A stretch of 45,540 nucleotides of DNA, taken from the IMG/VR virus record IMGVR_UViG_3300046328_001334, positions 1-45,540 of that record; one strand, 5' to 3'. Both the position numbers and the translations under genes were made by a program. The stretch's first letter is position 1, and each line of letters starts with the position of its first letter. This DNA comes from a virus. Below the pieces are notes generated by a model that ran no database searches, had not been told where the DNA came from, and saw nothing but the letters and a program-made list of their open reading frames with translations. Below are positions 22,219 to 31,056 of this stretch, one piece after another.

Positions 22219-25095
22219 TTAGTCATTGGTTGTTTTTGCTGGTAAATAATAAGTTACACCGCCTATAACTATTGTTACTGTTCTGTTTGGTGAGGTTGGC
22301 GATACCGTATTTACAGTATTGCCTATTTCAAGCAAACCACCAAACTTTACATTACCTGTTGGTATTTCTAGCCGGTAGCCATTATTCGTGAATGTACCAC
22401 CACTTTGTAAGGTTAAATTGCCATTGCCCCATAACCTTAGTTTTGTTGTATACGCTTGAGCAGCTGAACCAGATGTGCCAATATTAGAAGTTTGTAGGTC
22501 AATATTGCCTGGTGTACCAGTACCAGTACCATCCCTTGGAGAAAATGTAAGATTTGAACCAGCTGCGTTTGTGCCACTATTAAACCCGCCAGAAATACCA
22601 GAAACACTTGTTAATCCGTCTATCGCAATTAAACCATTTGTACCAGTTGAACTAAATCCAAATCTGAAAATACCATTACCATCTGATGAAATAAAACTGT
22701 TATTGCCAAACTTAATTTGAGTGCTAGAACCTAAATTTAGCAAACTTGCAGAAAATGTTTGCGCAGCCGTCCATGTATAACCTTTGGCAGTATCTATTCC
22801 AAGTGTACTACCAGTTAATGTAATGCCTCTACCTGCTGTAATAGGTGCTTGCTTAGTGCCTAGTACACTATCAACATAGTTTTTATCGGTAAATGACCTT
22901 GTTGTATAGCCACTAGCAAAATTTGAGGCATAGCCGGCTAATGCATTAAAGGTCTCAGATACATAGTTTTGAACGGTTTCAGTTATAACTCCATTTGCTG
23001 AAGAAAAATGTGTTCTTCCGCCAAAATAATTATATGCTGTAGCATCTGTACCTGTTGCATAAGTTTCAATAAAATTGCTACTATAAGCCCTGTCATTAGT
23101 TCTTATAGAAATATTTACTGTCTGCGATTGCCCATTTCTTAAACTTACAATTCTAAAATAGTACCTACTATCCTTATAGCTAGGGGTCACCAATTTCATT
23201 TGTAGTTGCATCGCTTCAAAACTAGATAATTCCCATCCTGAAGCTAATCCAGTTACATAATCTGGTCTAACATTAATCCAAGTGTTATTAGGCATCCAAC
23301 TATTAATCGGGATAATAAAACGCCTGCCGCTAGGGCTGTACGTATCACCCAAGTAAATAGGCAGCCGAAATAATGTATCAGTAGCATTGATGGTTATTTC
23401 AATAAAATCACTAACATTTTTAAGATATTTTATGTAGCCAATTTCTTGAAAGCCGTTAATAACATTACTAGTAGTACGTATAGCACTATACCATTGTGGT
23501 GCATCTTTTATTTGCCCAACTGCAAGCTGACCTATAATAACCTTATCGCCGTAAACAGTACCACTATTAAGTATACTAGCTTGAGCCATTGCAATAAACT
23601 GATGGCCTTTAACTGATAAATGCAAGCCGTCAGTTTGAAAATAGGTACTATCAATAAAATTATTGGTAGTAACCGTTGTTTCATCAAAAAACAAGGTGCC
23701 GTAAGCTATTGCCGCCGATTTTAAACTATCACGATACTGATTGAGCCTTGCGTAAGTCCAAGAAAAACCAGCGTAATTAAGGTTTGTAACGTAAGGTGCA
23801 GCATTTAATATAATGGTGCTTGCAGGCCAGCCTTTAGTTGTGATGGCATTTCTAAGCAAAGTATCTAATGCAAGCCTATAACCTGCTGCTGTGTAGTTAC
23901 CATTATTAATATTTACATCGTTTGTACCAAGCGTTACCGATAAGTAACTATAACTAGTATCGTACGTAGGTATAAGGCTTAACTGCGTCATCAAACTACC
24001 ACCATAGGCAACAGGTGATGCTCGCTGCATGGTCATGCCTGTAACGCAGTTATTTGCCTCTGCACACTTTAATAAATTAGCTAGTTGTGTAGGATATCTG
24101 CCACTTGTATCTGTCAACCCGTAGCCTTTACCATTACTATCGCCAATGAATACTATCTTTTTAATCTTAGGCTTTATATTACCGTAATTAATTGGCTTAA
24201 CCGTGTAGTTGTTATTGGTAGCTGCTTTGTCAATTGTAACGTAGTTTGTATCGGCTTTTGGAGCAAGCATCGCACTAGTATCACCATTGGTTATCAAATC
24301 ATACACCGTAGTACCACTACCATTTAAGTACTTAAACCTACCATCTGCACCAGCATACAAATTACTACTACCACTAGTGCTCATAGGTGTGCCACTTTGA
24401 AATCGAAAACGCCCATAACCAAGGCCATACTGTCCATCAATATAAAATGACTTCATGGTATTAAATCTAAATGTACCATTACCATATTCATCAACGTTCC
24501 AGTTTGGGGTAAAAATGCCTCTGTTGTACTGATTCACTAAATAGCCCCCATCATCGTACCAGCCACCCGTAAGCGTATCGGCTCTGTTGGCTGCATTGCG
24601 CCACTTGCCTGTGGCGTTGCTACCATCTTTGTATGCTCTTTCGGTTAAACTATCATTCACCCTTTTAGGTGTTAAATATTTAGTACCGCTATCAGCTACG
24701 TTTAGTTTTATAGTGCTTAATGTATTAAATGCATCGTAGGCTGTATTAGCTACATCTTGTATAGTATTTGCAAGTGCAATACTATCAGCTCTAGTTTTAG
24801 CGGTATCTGTTTTGCCATTAAGCGTAGCTGCGTCTATTTGTATATTGGTAAAATGCGTGCCATTACCAAGCCACAACTTACCCCCTACGATAGCAAGCCC
24901 TTGCTTGTAAGTAGTGGTATCTGTACCTGGTTTAATAGTCCCAGTACTTTGCGCCCTGCCAATAATATCTAGTACCGTATTAGCGCCAAGCCTTTTTTGA
25001 GCTCTAACGGTATCACCTTCTATTTTGTACACACTTTGCGAGAAGCTGTTTATTGCCGCCAGTAATATGGCTAAGAGAAATAAGAGTTTTTTCAT
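22219..25095 (-). CDS. Signal-peptide-bearing fibre-like protein with SGNH hydrolase domain
   Basis: 958 residues. It starts MKKLLFLLAILLAAINSFSQ, a convincing signal peptide. Residues about 40-310 are beta repeats like phage fibres. A central SGNH/GDSL esterase domain shows block I GDSN (about 318), block III LGTND (about 390) and block V DGLHLS with the D-x-x-H pair (about 488). The last 350 residues are Gly/Ser/Thr-rich repeats ending in a fibre-like tip. It would remove acyl or acetyl groups from surface glycans. It shares one base with the previous gene. The signal peptide is odd for a virion part. Confidence 0.78.
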   Translation of the reverse strand: MKKLLFLLAILLAAINSFSQSVYKIEGDTVRAQKRLGANTVLDIIGRAQSTGTIKPGTDTTTYKQGLAIVGGKLWLGNGTHFTNIQIDAATLNGKTDTAKTRADSIALANTIQDVANTAYDAFNTLSTIKLNVADSGTKYLTPKRVNDSLTERAYKDGSNATGKWRNAANRADTLTGGWYDDGGYLVNQYNRGIFTPNWNVDEYGNGTFRFNTMKSFYIDGQYGLGYGRFRFQSGTPMSTSGSSNLYAGADGRFKYLNGSGTTVYDLITNGDTSAMLAPKADTNYVTIDKAATNNNYTVKPINYGNIKPKIKKIVFIGDSNGKGYGLTDTSGRYPTQLANLLKCAEANNCVTGMTMQRASPVAYGGSLMTQLSLIPTYDTSYSYLSVTLGTNDVNINNGNYTAAGYRLALDTLLRNAITTKGWPASTIILNAAPYVTNLNYAGFSWTYARLNQYRDSLKSAAIAYGTLFFDETTVTTNNFIDSTYFQTDGLHLSVKGHQFIAMAQASILNSGTVYGDKVIIGQLAVGQIKDAPQWYSAIRTTSNVINGFQEIGYIKYLKNVSDFIEITINATDTLFRLPIYLGDTYSPSGRRFIIPINSWMPNNTWINVRPDYVTGLASGWELSSFEAMQLQMKLVTPSYKDSRYYFRIVSLRNGQSQTVNISIRTNDRAYSSNFIETYATGTDATAYNYFGGRTHFSSANGVITETVQNYVSETFNALAGYASNFASGYTTRSFTDKNYVDSVLGTKQAPITAGRGITLTGSTLGIDTAKGYTWTAAQTFSASLLNLGSSTQIKFGNNSFISSDGNGIFRFGFSSTGTNGLIAIDGLTSVSGISGGFNSGTNAAGSNLTFSPRDGTGTGTPGNIDLQTSNIGTSGSAAQAYTTKLRLWGNGNLTLQSGGTFTNNGYRLEIPTGNVKFGGLLEIGNTVNTVSPTSPNRTVTIVIGGVTYYLPAKTTND

Positions 25096-25859
25096 TATAT
25101 GCTTAAAATTATTTTACCTACACCGCCACCATTTCTTACTACAAAAGAAGTTGGTGGATTACCGATGGCATCTATAGGCATATTGCCTTTGGTAAATGTG
25201 CCATCACCGTTATCATTCCACAAATCAATATTTGGCCATCTGCCAAATGCTTTAATGCGGGCTGGTATCATATTAATTACTGTATCACCTGCTACATTAT
25301 AGTCTATTTCTTCTACTACAATATTGCAATAGTAGCCACCACCAGTACTAGGGCTAGAGGTAGAAAGATTCCAACCGTAAAACGGTGGTTTACCTTCCTG
25401 TTCCATTACCATGTTTACCTCTATGGCGTTTGTGCTGTTGCTAAGATTTGCGTTTTTATTTGAGAACGTCAATGACAGGCCTTGCTCTTTATTGCCTATT
25501 ATGCGGCGTTGCCTTCTGCTATCGGTAACTACTGCCACTAGCTCGTGGTACTCTAGGGTTTCTAGCGTAGCCAAAATATCGGGGCTAGTATAATTAATTG
25601 CACCGCTAAGCGATACTTCTGTAAAGCTGCCATGCTTACTGCTCTTTGGCTTTTCGTTGTACTCGTAGCTAGGCCATATAAAATTTAGATCAATAAAGCT
25701 TTTGCCAGTAATAAGTATAATAGGTGCTGTAACGTTTTTGGTTAGAAAGTCGGGTACCACATCTGTATCTAGCCATTCTTTTGGTGCTACTTGTATTTTA
25801 CAAATGCCCGGCTGGTGTATGCCCGGCTCAAGTGCTATTGGTGTGTAGTTTGGCTTCAT
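25095..25859 (-). CDS. Hypothetical virion-associated protein
   Basis: 254 residues from ATG 25859 (MKPNYTPIALEPG). An ATG 7 codons upstream lies in a terminator loop and is unlikely. The protein is beta-rich with a receptor-binding flavour (FYGWNLSTSSPSTGGGYYCNIVVEEIDYNV; a Gly-rich end RNGGGVGKIILSI). It overlaps the SGNH fibre gene start by one base, so it may be a fibre-attachment or tip protein. No family recognised. Confidence 0.65.
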   Translation of the reverse strand: MKPNYTPIALEPGIHQPGICKIQVAPKEWLDTDVVPDFLTKNVTAPIILITGKSFIDLNFIWPSYEYNEKPKSSKHGSFTEVSLSGAINYTSPDILATLETLEYHELVAVVTDSRRQRRIIGNKEQGLSLTFSNKNANLSNSTNAIEVNMVMEQEGKPPFYGWNLSTSSPSTGGGYYCNIVVEEIDYNVAGDTVINMIPARIKAFGRWPNIDLWNDNGDGTFTKGNMPIDAIGNPPTSFVVRNGGGVGKIILSI

Positions 25860-25866
25860 AAAACAA

Positions 25867-25894
25867 AAATAGCCCACCATGTAGGGGGCTATTT
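25867..25894 (-). terminator. Terminator before the 25859 gene
   Basis: AAATAGCCC / GGGCTATTT (9 bp, 10-base loop) followed by TTGTTTT and then the ATG at 25859. It is the only clear hairpin between the 25925 gene and the structural block. Confidence 0.8.
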
Positions 25895-25924
25895 CGTATC
25901 GGACACATCCGTAAAAAATATAGT

Positions 25925-26380
25925 CTAAAAAAAGGCTAGATTATTTTTAAGCCTATATCGGTAATAGTCTTTTTTCATGCTATCATCTTGCCAAGCTTCA
26001 ATATCTATACCAAGCTTTCGGCGAGCTTCTGGAAGGTTGGCTTCAATTACTGGCAGAAAAAACATGGCATCATCCATCACTTCATAAAACCGCTCTTTAA
26101 TTTTTTTCTCTAAAAATCTGTTGAAATGCTTGATGTTGGTTTCATTCAAATTTGCGCCATGCATTTGAAAAGCTCGCATGGTTATATACACTCTTATTGT
26201 GGCATCGTACCTGCTTGAAAAGTCTTTACGATCGGGGTTGTTTTTATGTTCTAAAACATCTAGTAGTTTATTGCCAAACTCGTTACTTCTATCTAAAATA
26301 GGCTGTTGCCCTAGCCTGTTAATGAGAAATGCCTTGATGTACTTTTTAGTAGGAATATCTACGCTTATAAATCCTTTCAT
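25925..26380 (-). CDS. Conserved hypothetical protein at the head of the late block
   Basis: 151 residues from ATG 26380 (MKGFISVDIPTKKYIKAFLINRLG). The earlier ATG at 26401 lies within the -7 box (26399-26406), so the shorter start is better. It is basic and helical, with a segment LNETNIKHFNRFLEKKIKERFYEVMDD (about 91-117) and PEARRKLGIDIEAWQDDSMKKDYYRYR near the end, which looks like a nucleic-acid-binding or regulatory protein. I have a vague memory of similar proteins in Bacteroides phages without known function. As the first minus-strand gene of the block, it is a candidate late regulator. Confidence 0.65.
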   Translation of the reverse strand: MKGFISVDIPTKKYIKAFLINRLGQQPILDRSNEFGNKLLDVLEHKNNPDRKDFSSRYDATIRVYITMRAFQMHGANLNETNIKHFNRFLEKKIKERFYEVMDDAMFFLPVIEANLPEARRKLGIDIEAWQDDSMKKDYYRYRLKNNLAFF

Positions 26381-26597
26381 GCAGTAAAAGAGGTTTCCCA
26401 AATTTACGTTTAATATTCAATTTTATAGCATATTCTTTTGCAGAAATTATATTTTTTAAACGATGGCGATAGATCCAGTAATCCATTGAATTATTGTTAA
26501 TGGTTTGTGAGTGGGTGCGAGTATTAGAGCGTTATGTGGCAAGCGTAGCAGACACCCTTAAGTAAACTAAATAATCTTTATATTCGCAAAAAAAATT
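26381..26597. other. Divergent intergenic region, left border of the accessory insert
   Basis: 217 bases between diverging genes. It holds the minus-strand -7 box (26399-26406), a GTTATGT core at 26531-26537 inside GCGTTATGTGGC, which looks like the right-hand core of an integron attC-type junction, and a plus-strand -7-like TATATTCG (26579-26586) just before the restriction enzyme gene. Confidence 0.5.
26399..26406 (-). promoter_or_regulatory. -7 box for the 26380 gene
   Basis: TAAATTTG matches TAnnTTTG; the -33 match is poor. Transcription near 26393 would give a leader of about 13 bases. Confidence 0.5.
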
Positions 26598-29360
26598 ATG
26601 GCATTAAGTTGGAACGAAATAAAAGATAGAGCCTTAAATTTTTCAAAAGAATGGGCTGATACTTCCAACGAAGAAGCAGACGCAAAACCCTTTTTGGTTG
26701 AGTTCTTCAACGTATTTGGCATTAGCAGCAAGCGAGTTTCAACCTTTGAACACCGTGTAAAAAAGTTAGACGATAAAGACGGTTATATTGACCTTCTTTG
26801 GAAAGGCACTATTTTAATAGAAATGAAAAGTAGAGGTAAAAACCTTGACAAAGCCTACCAACAAGCTATTGACTACACTCACGGACTTAAACAACACGAA
26901 TTACCAACGTTTATTTTAATATCAGACTTTGAAAATTTTAGACTGTACGACCTTGAAGACAATTCCGAACGAGGAATTGCAAATGAAAAGTTTACAGAGT
27001 TTAAAATTGGCGACCTTGTAAATAATGTTCAGCATTTTGGTAGTATTTTAGGCTACTCTAAAAAGGTTTATAAAGAGCAAGACCCTGCAAACATTAAAGC
27101 GGCTGAGTTGATGGGTAAACTGCACGACAGACTGGAAGAAATAGGCTACACAGGACACCCATTAGAAGTTTACTTGGTTCGTATTTTATTTTTATTATTT
27201 GCCGAAGACACCACTATTTTTAACAAGCAACAATTTCAAGAATATTTAGAACAGCGAACAGCCGTAGACGGAAGCGACCTTGCAAGTAAACTGCAAGAAT
27301 TGTTTCAAGTATTAAATACACCGAGAGAAAATCGTTTTAAAAATTTGGACGAGCAATTGGCCGACTTTCCATACGTAAACGGAAAACTGTTTGAAGAAAA
27401 CTTGCCTACGGCAAGTTTTGATACAAAAATGCGTCAAGCCTTACTTGACTGCTGTTACATTGATTGGAGTAAAATATCGCCAGCGATATTTGGTTCCATG
27501 TTTCAAAGTGTAATGAACCCAAAAGAACGCAGAAACTTGGGTGCACATTATACCAGCGAAAAAAATATTCTTAAACTTATAAAACCACTTTTCTTAGACG
27601 AACTTTGGAAAGAATTTGAAAACATAAAGGATAACAAAAACAAACTTCCCGAATTTCATAAAAAGCTAAGCACACTTAAATTTCTTGACCCTGCTTGTGG
27701 TTGCGGAAACTTTCTTGTAATTACATACCGAGAATTACGTTTGTTGGAATTAGAGATTTTAAGAGTATTAAATAAATCAGGACAAAGAGTAATTGATGTA
27801 AGAGAAATTATTTGGCTTGACGTAGATATGATGTGCGGCATTGAATATGAAGAATTTCCTGCACGTATTGCCGAAGTAGCCATGTGGCTGATAGACCACC
27901 AAATGAATATGCAAATAAGCAATGAATTTGGGCAATACTTTGTGCGATTGCCACTTAAAAAAGCGGCTAAAATTGTTCACGGTGATGCCTTAGAAATGGA
28001 CTGGGAAAACATTGTTTCTAAAAATGAACTTTCTTTTATTCTTGGTAATCCGCCTTTTATTGGTTCTAAAATAATGAAGCAAAGCCAACGTGACCAAATT
28101 GTAAAACAGTTTGACAATGCAGATGGTAGCGGAGTTTTAGACTATGTAACAGGTTGGTATATTAAAGCAGCTAAATTTATTCAAGACACAAAAATTAAAG
28201 TTGGGTTTGTTTCTACTAACTCAATTGTTCAAGGCGAACAAACGAGCATACTTTGGGGTCATATGTTGAATAAACACAAAATAAAAATTCATTTTGCTCA
28301 CCGAACTTTTAAATGGAGAAACGAAGCAAAAGGAAATGCAGCAGTTTATTGTGTGATAGTAGGCTTCGCCAACTACGACACTAATAACAAGAGCATTTTT
28401 GAGTATGAAGATATTAAAGGCGAAGCCCACGAAATAAAAGCAAAAAATATTAATCCGTATTTGGTTGATGCAAAAGATTTATTGATAAACAAAAGTTCTA
28501 ATCCTATTTGCAATGTTCCGAAAATGAATTTTGGAAATATTGCTTTAGACAGCGGATATTTAATTTTTACAGAAGAAGAGAAAAATGAATTTATTCTAAA
28601 AGAACCTAAATCAGAGAAATGGTTTAAAAAATTACTCGGAGCAATAGAGCTTTTATATAATAAAACCCGTTGGTGTTTATGGCTGGTTGACATTGAGCCA
28701 AATGAATTAAAATCAATGCCTCTAGTACTTGAAAGGATAAGCAAAGTAAAAGAAGCACGACTCAAAGCAAATGATAAAGGAACGCAACGCCTTGCTGAAA
28801 GAGCATCACAGTTTCGAGATTTAAATAATCCTGAAAAATATATTGCTATTCCAATCACAACTGGAGAAAGTAGAAAATACATTCCAATTATATATGCGGA
28901 TAAAACTTTAATACCTGCTGTAACTGTTCAAGCGATTCCTAGTGCAAATCTTTATCACTTTGGAGTTCTAATGTCCTCAATGCATATGGCTTGGGTTAAA
29001 ACAGTATGTGGTAGATTGAAGAGTGATTTTAGGTATTCAAAAGATATTGTTTACAATAATTATCCTTGGCCAGACAATCCAAACGACAAACAACTCAAAG
29101 CAATTGAAACAGCATCACAAAAAGTATTGGATGCAAGACTGCAATTTCCTAACAGTTCACTTGCTGACCTTTACGACCCATTGACAATGCCACCAACATT
29201 GGTAAAAGCACACAATGAATTAGACAAAGCCGTTGACTTGGCTTATAGACCACAACCGTTTACAAGTGAAGCTAACAGAATGGTATTTTTATTTGAGCTT
29301 TACGAAAAATATACGGCAGATTTATTTACAAAAGAGAAAGTAAAGAAAATTAAAAAATGA
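26598..29360 (+). CDS. MmeI-like single-chain restriction-modification enzyme (type IIL)
   Basis: 920 residues, the size of the MmeI family. N-terminal nuclease: Asp65, then Glu75-x-Lys77 in DLLWKGTILIEMKSRG, giving the D-X9-EXK spacing of MmeI. A helical spacer follows, then a gamma-type adenine methylase: motif I DPACGCGNF (364-372) and motif IV NPPF (484-487). The rest is the target-recognition and C-terminal region. One chain would methylate and cut the same site, defending host and prophage. It is one of two plus-strand genes and looks more A-rich, with different codon use. It is intact with no frameshift. Confidence 0.9.
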   Translation: MALSWNEIKDRALNFSKEWADTSNEEADAKPFLVEFFNVFGISSKRVSTFEHRVKKLDDKDGYIDLLWKGTILIEMKSRGKNLDKAYQQAIDYTHGLKQHELPTFILISDFENFRLYDLEDNSERGIANEKFTEFKIGDLVNNVQHFGSILGYSKKVYKEQDPANIKAAELMGKLHDRLEEIGYTGHPLEVYLVRILFLLFAEDTTIFNKQQFQEYLEQRTAVDGSDLASKLQELFQVLNTPRENRFKNLDEQLADFPYVNGKLFEENLPTASFDTKMRQALLDCCYIDWSKISPAIFGSMFQSVMNPKERRNLGAHYTSEKNILKLIKPLFLDELWKEFENIKDNKNKLPEFHKKLSTLKFLDPACGCGNFLVITYRELRLLELEILRVLNKSGQRVIDVREIIWLDVDMMCGIEYEEFPARIAEVAMWLIDHQMNMQISNEFGQYFVRLPLKKAAKIVHGDALEMDWENIVSKNELSFILGNPPFIGSKIMKQSQRDQIVKQFDNADGSGVLDYVTGWYIKAAKFIQDTKIKVGFVSTNSIVQGEQTSILWGHMLNKHKIKIHFAHRTFKWRNEAKGNAAVYCVIVGFANYDTNNKSIFEYEDIKGEAHEIKAKNINPYLVDAKDLLINKSSNPICNVPKMNFGNIALDSGYLIFTEEEKNEFILKEPKSEKWFKKLLGAIELLYNKTRWCLWLVDIEPNELKSMPLVLERISKVKEARLKANDKGTQRLAERASQFRDLNNPEKYIAIPITTGESRKYIPIIYADKTLIPAVTVQAIPSANLYHFGVLMSSMHMAWVKTVCGRLKSDFRYSKDIVYNNYPWPDNPNDKQLKAIETASQKVLDARLQFPNSSLADLYDPLTMPPTLVKAHNELDKAVDLAYRPQPFTSEANRMVFLFELYEKYTADLFTKEKVKKIKK

Positions 29361-29412
29361 AAATAGACAAATAACGAAACATACGGACACGAAAAACGCC
29401 AGCACCTAATAT

Positions 29413-29486
29413 GGGTTTGGCAAAAGAGGGGCTTTTGTGCTTAATTCCGACTTTAGTACTTTTTAATACCCACTTTTGCAAAGCCC
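29413..29486. repeat. attC-like inverted repeat between accessory genes
   Basis: GGGTTTGGCAAAAGAGGGG at 29413-29431 pairs with CCCACTTTTGCAAAGCCC at 29469-29486 across 37 bases. It lies between the stop of the restriction enzyme gene and the convergent HEPN-like gene. Long imperfect hairpins of this type end gene cassettes in Bacteroidota integron-like arrays (from memory). It could also serve as a two-way terminator. Confidence 0.6.
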
Positions 29487-29505
29487 AAAACGATGGCCTA
29501 CAAGC

Positions 29506-30069
29506 TTATTGGCTAGCAGCCTTCGAAATTAACCTTTTCAATGACTTTACTTCATCGTAATCCCTTTCTAAATCGAATTGTATTGATTCTGACTCGTCTT
29601 TAGTTGCAGTACCTAAATAGGAAATAGTCTTTTTAGCTAAATTATACAAGTCATTTAATTTCTCAAGGTCATCATATTTTAAACTGATAGTGTCAGTTTG
29701 ATTAAAGTCATAATGGGCTATACTTTCATCTCTTAATGTCTTGATAACCTCAATGTGGTCAATGTGTTCAGCCAACCAGGATTCTACCTGGTCAGTAGCT
29801 TTGTCTTTCAAATTATCTTTATAGTTCAAATCAATATAATAGAACGAGTATTTATTGTTCTTATTTGGCTTTCCAAACAAGGCACCTAAATCGACAATTA
29901 TACTTCTATAATAAATATGGGCTGTAAAATGTAAAAACTTACTATTTATTAGGATTGGCATGTCATTATCATAACCCGCTTTTATATAATTTACTATTTG
30001 AATTTTCTTTTCTATAAATGCAGTTATGCGATATTGTCTCCGAAGCATTGTTTTGAAAGGTATAGGCAT
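29506..30069 (-). CDS. HEPN/AbiU2-like protein, possible abortive-infection effector
   Basis: 187 residues, mostly helical. It carries Arg113-x5-His119 in LRDESIAHYD, the RX4-6H signature of HEPN ribonucleases, and the surrounding helices (YYRSIIVDLGALFG about 53-66, then the RxxxxxH helix) resemble the AbiU2-type HEPN family. HEPN effectors cut RNA and stop growth on infection. It is convergent with the restriction enzyme gene and lies between attC-like repeats (29413-29486 and 30118-30136), so it is likely a separate cassette. The family call is by eye only. Confidence 0.6.
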   Translation of the reverse strand: MPIPFKTMLRRQYRITAFIEKKIQIVNYIKAGYDNDMPILINSKFLHFTAHIYYRSIIVDLGALFGKPNKNNKYSFYYIDLNYKDNLKDKATDQVESWLAEHIDHIEVIKTLRDESIAHYDFNQTDTISLKYDDLEKLNDLYNLAKKTISYLGTATKDESESIQFDLERDYDEVKSLKRLISKAASQ

Positions 30070-30117
30070 AATAACAATTTTTCCAAAGGTAAGTTTCTAT
30101 AAGGCTGCATACAAATC

Positions 30118-30136
30118 GGGTTTGGTAAAAGTGGGG
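30118..30136. repeat. Third cassette-type repeat, right border of the insert
   Basis: GGGTTTGGTAAAAGTGGGG matches 29413-29431 at 17 of 19 positions in direct orientation, and is followed by a GTTAGCC core at 30155-30161. It marks the right edge of the accessory insert just before the early operon. Confidence 0.6.
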
Positions 30137-30155
30137 TGCATAAAGCCGTAATTCG

Positions 30156-30446
30156 TTAGCCCATTAATTCTAAAATACTCACCTGCTCATTACTAAGTTC
30201 TAAAAACTCAGCAGCAGTAAGAATTGTGTAATCTTTATACCAACTACTAAATATTGGGCCACTGCACCGGTAGTTCCAAGTAACATTCTTGCTTTGGTTT
30301 ACTCTGGTGAAGCTTACAAATCCTTCTATGTAAGGAATAGATTCTTTGTACTCACTGCCACAGAAAGCTGCAATCAGCATATCTAATTGCTCTTTACTAA
30401 AAAAGTGTATGGCCACTTTGTTTTCTCTACAGTAGTCTTGTATCAT
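30156..30446 (-). CDS. Hypothetical early protein
   Basis: 96 residues, soluble, mixed (N-terminal helix MIQDYCRENKVAIHFFSKEQLDMLIAAF; then beta SFTRVNQSKNVTWNYRCSG). No family recognised. It is the last gene of the early operon; its start overlaps the previous stop by 4 bases. The stop codon touches the right border repeat core of the accessory insert. Confidence 0.6.
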   Translation of the reverse strand: MIQDYCRENKVAIHFFSKEQLDMLIAAFCGSEYKESIPYIEGFVSFTRVNQSKNVTWNYRCSGPIFSSWYKDYTILTAAEFLELSNEQVSILELMG

Positions 30447-30634
30447 AGCCGGTTCTTTATTTTGTTATCTAATGTTTTGGCGGCTTTGTTTAGCTGCCAC
30501 TGGCCTAGGGTTGCAAGTAGCAGCATCAGCATACTGGCACCAGCCAAGCAGCCACCCCAAAAGCCTTTTAAATAAAATCCTACACCTAGCAATACAGCTA
30601 GTACAATAAACTCGATGATGCGTTTTTTACTCAT
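30443..30634 (-). CDS. Small two-helix membrane protein
   Basis: 63 residues. Two hydrophobic helices (IIEFIVLAVLLGVGFYL, 5-21, and GGCLAGASMLMLLLATLG, 26-43) followed by a basic tail. 4-base overlaps with both neighbours show translational coupling. Possible membrane effector or superinfection protein; no evidence beyond topology. Confidence 0.6.
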   Translation of the reverse strand: MSKKRIIEFIVLAVLLGVGFYLKGFWGGCLAGASMLMLLLATLGQWQLNKAAKTLDNKIKNRL

Positions 30635-31056
30635 GGTTGTTGTTTTATTTTTTTGTATGAGTAGCAGGCTATTTCAGTATCAAACGTTAGCCACTCATGG
30701 TTTTTAATAAATAAGAAGTCACATAGTTCCATAGCCGTTATGCCGTGGCTGGCTAGTGCCATCATATCTAGCAGGTACTTTAAAGGAAAATAGTTGATGT
30801 TGTGCAGCTCTACCACTATTGGCTCGTGGCTATCATCTTTGGTACTTATTTTAAACCGAAGCTTCTCAAGCACCGTATTAGTGTTAGGTCTTTTACGTGG
30901 TGCCAGGTCTATATGCATAAAGCCATCGCAGCACATTTTGTTATTATAGTTGGTGTTCCAAATCATTTCAGGCAAAGCAGCAGCAGGTTTTACTTCCGAA
31001 AAAATTTCGGGTTTTGCGTTTTCTGCTTTTACTGTCACAAGGGTGTTTTGTTCCAT
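30631..31056 (-). CDS. Hypothetical early protein
   Basis: 141 residues. A disordered start (MEQNTLVTVKAENAKPEIFSEVKP), then a compact domain with RFKISTKDDSHEPIVVELHNINYFPLKYLLDMMALASHGITAMELCDFLF. No catalytic motif is visible. The first codons contain one copy of the ACTGTCAC repeat. It lies directly downstream of the repeat-rich origin candidate. Confidence 0.6.
   Translation of the reverse strand: MEQNTLVTVKAENAKPEIFSEVKPAAALPEMIWNTNYNNKMCCDGFMHIDLAPRKRPNTNTVLEKLRFKISTKDDSHEPIVVELHNINYFPLKYLLDMMALASHGITAMELCDFLFIKNHEWLTFDTEIACYSYKKIKQQP

Noticed and set aside
25886-25910. TGTCCGAT near 25905 as an eighth late promoter
   Set aside because: Only the TGTCC part matches and there is no -7 box at the 20-base distance.
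26598-29360. BREX PglX or DISARM methylase for the large plus-strand gene
   Set aside because: Length, the N-terminal D-X9-EXK nuclease and the absence of pglZ, brxC or drm genes nearby favour an MmeI-like stand-alone enzyme.
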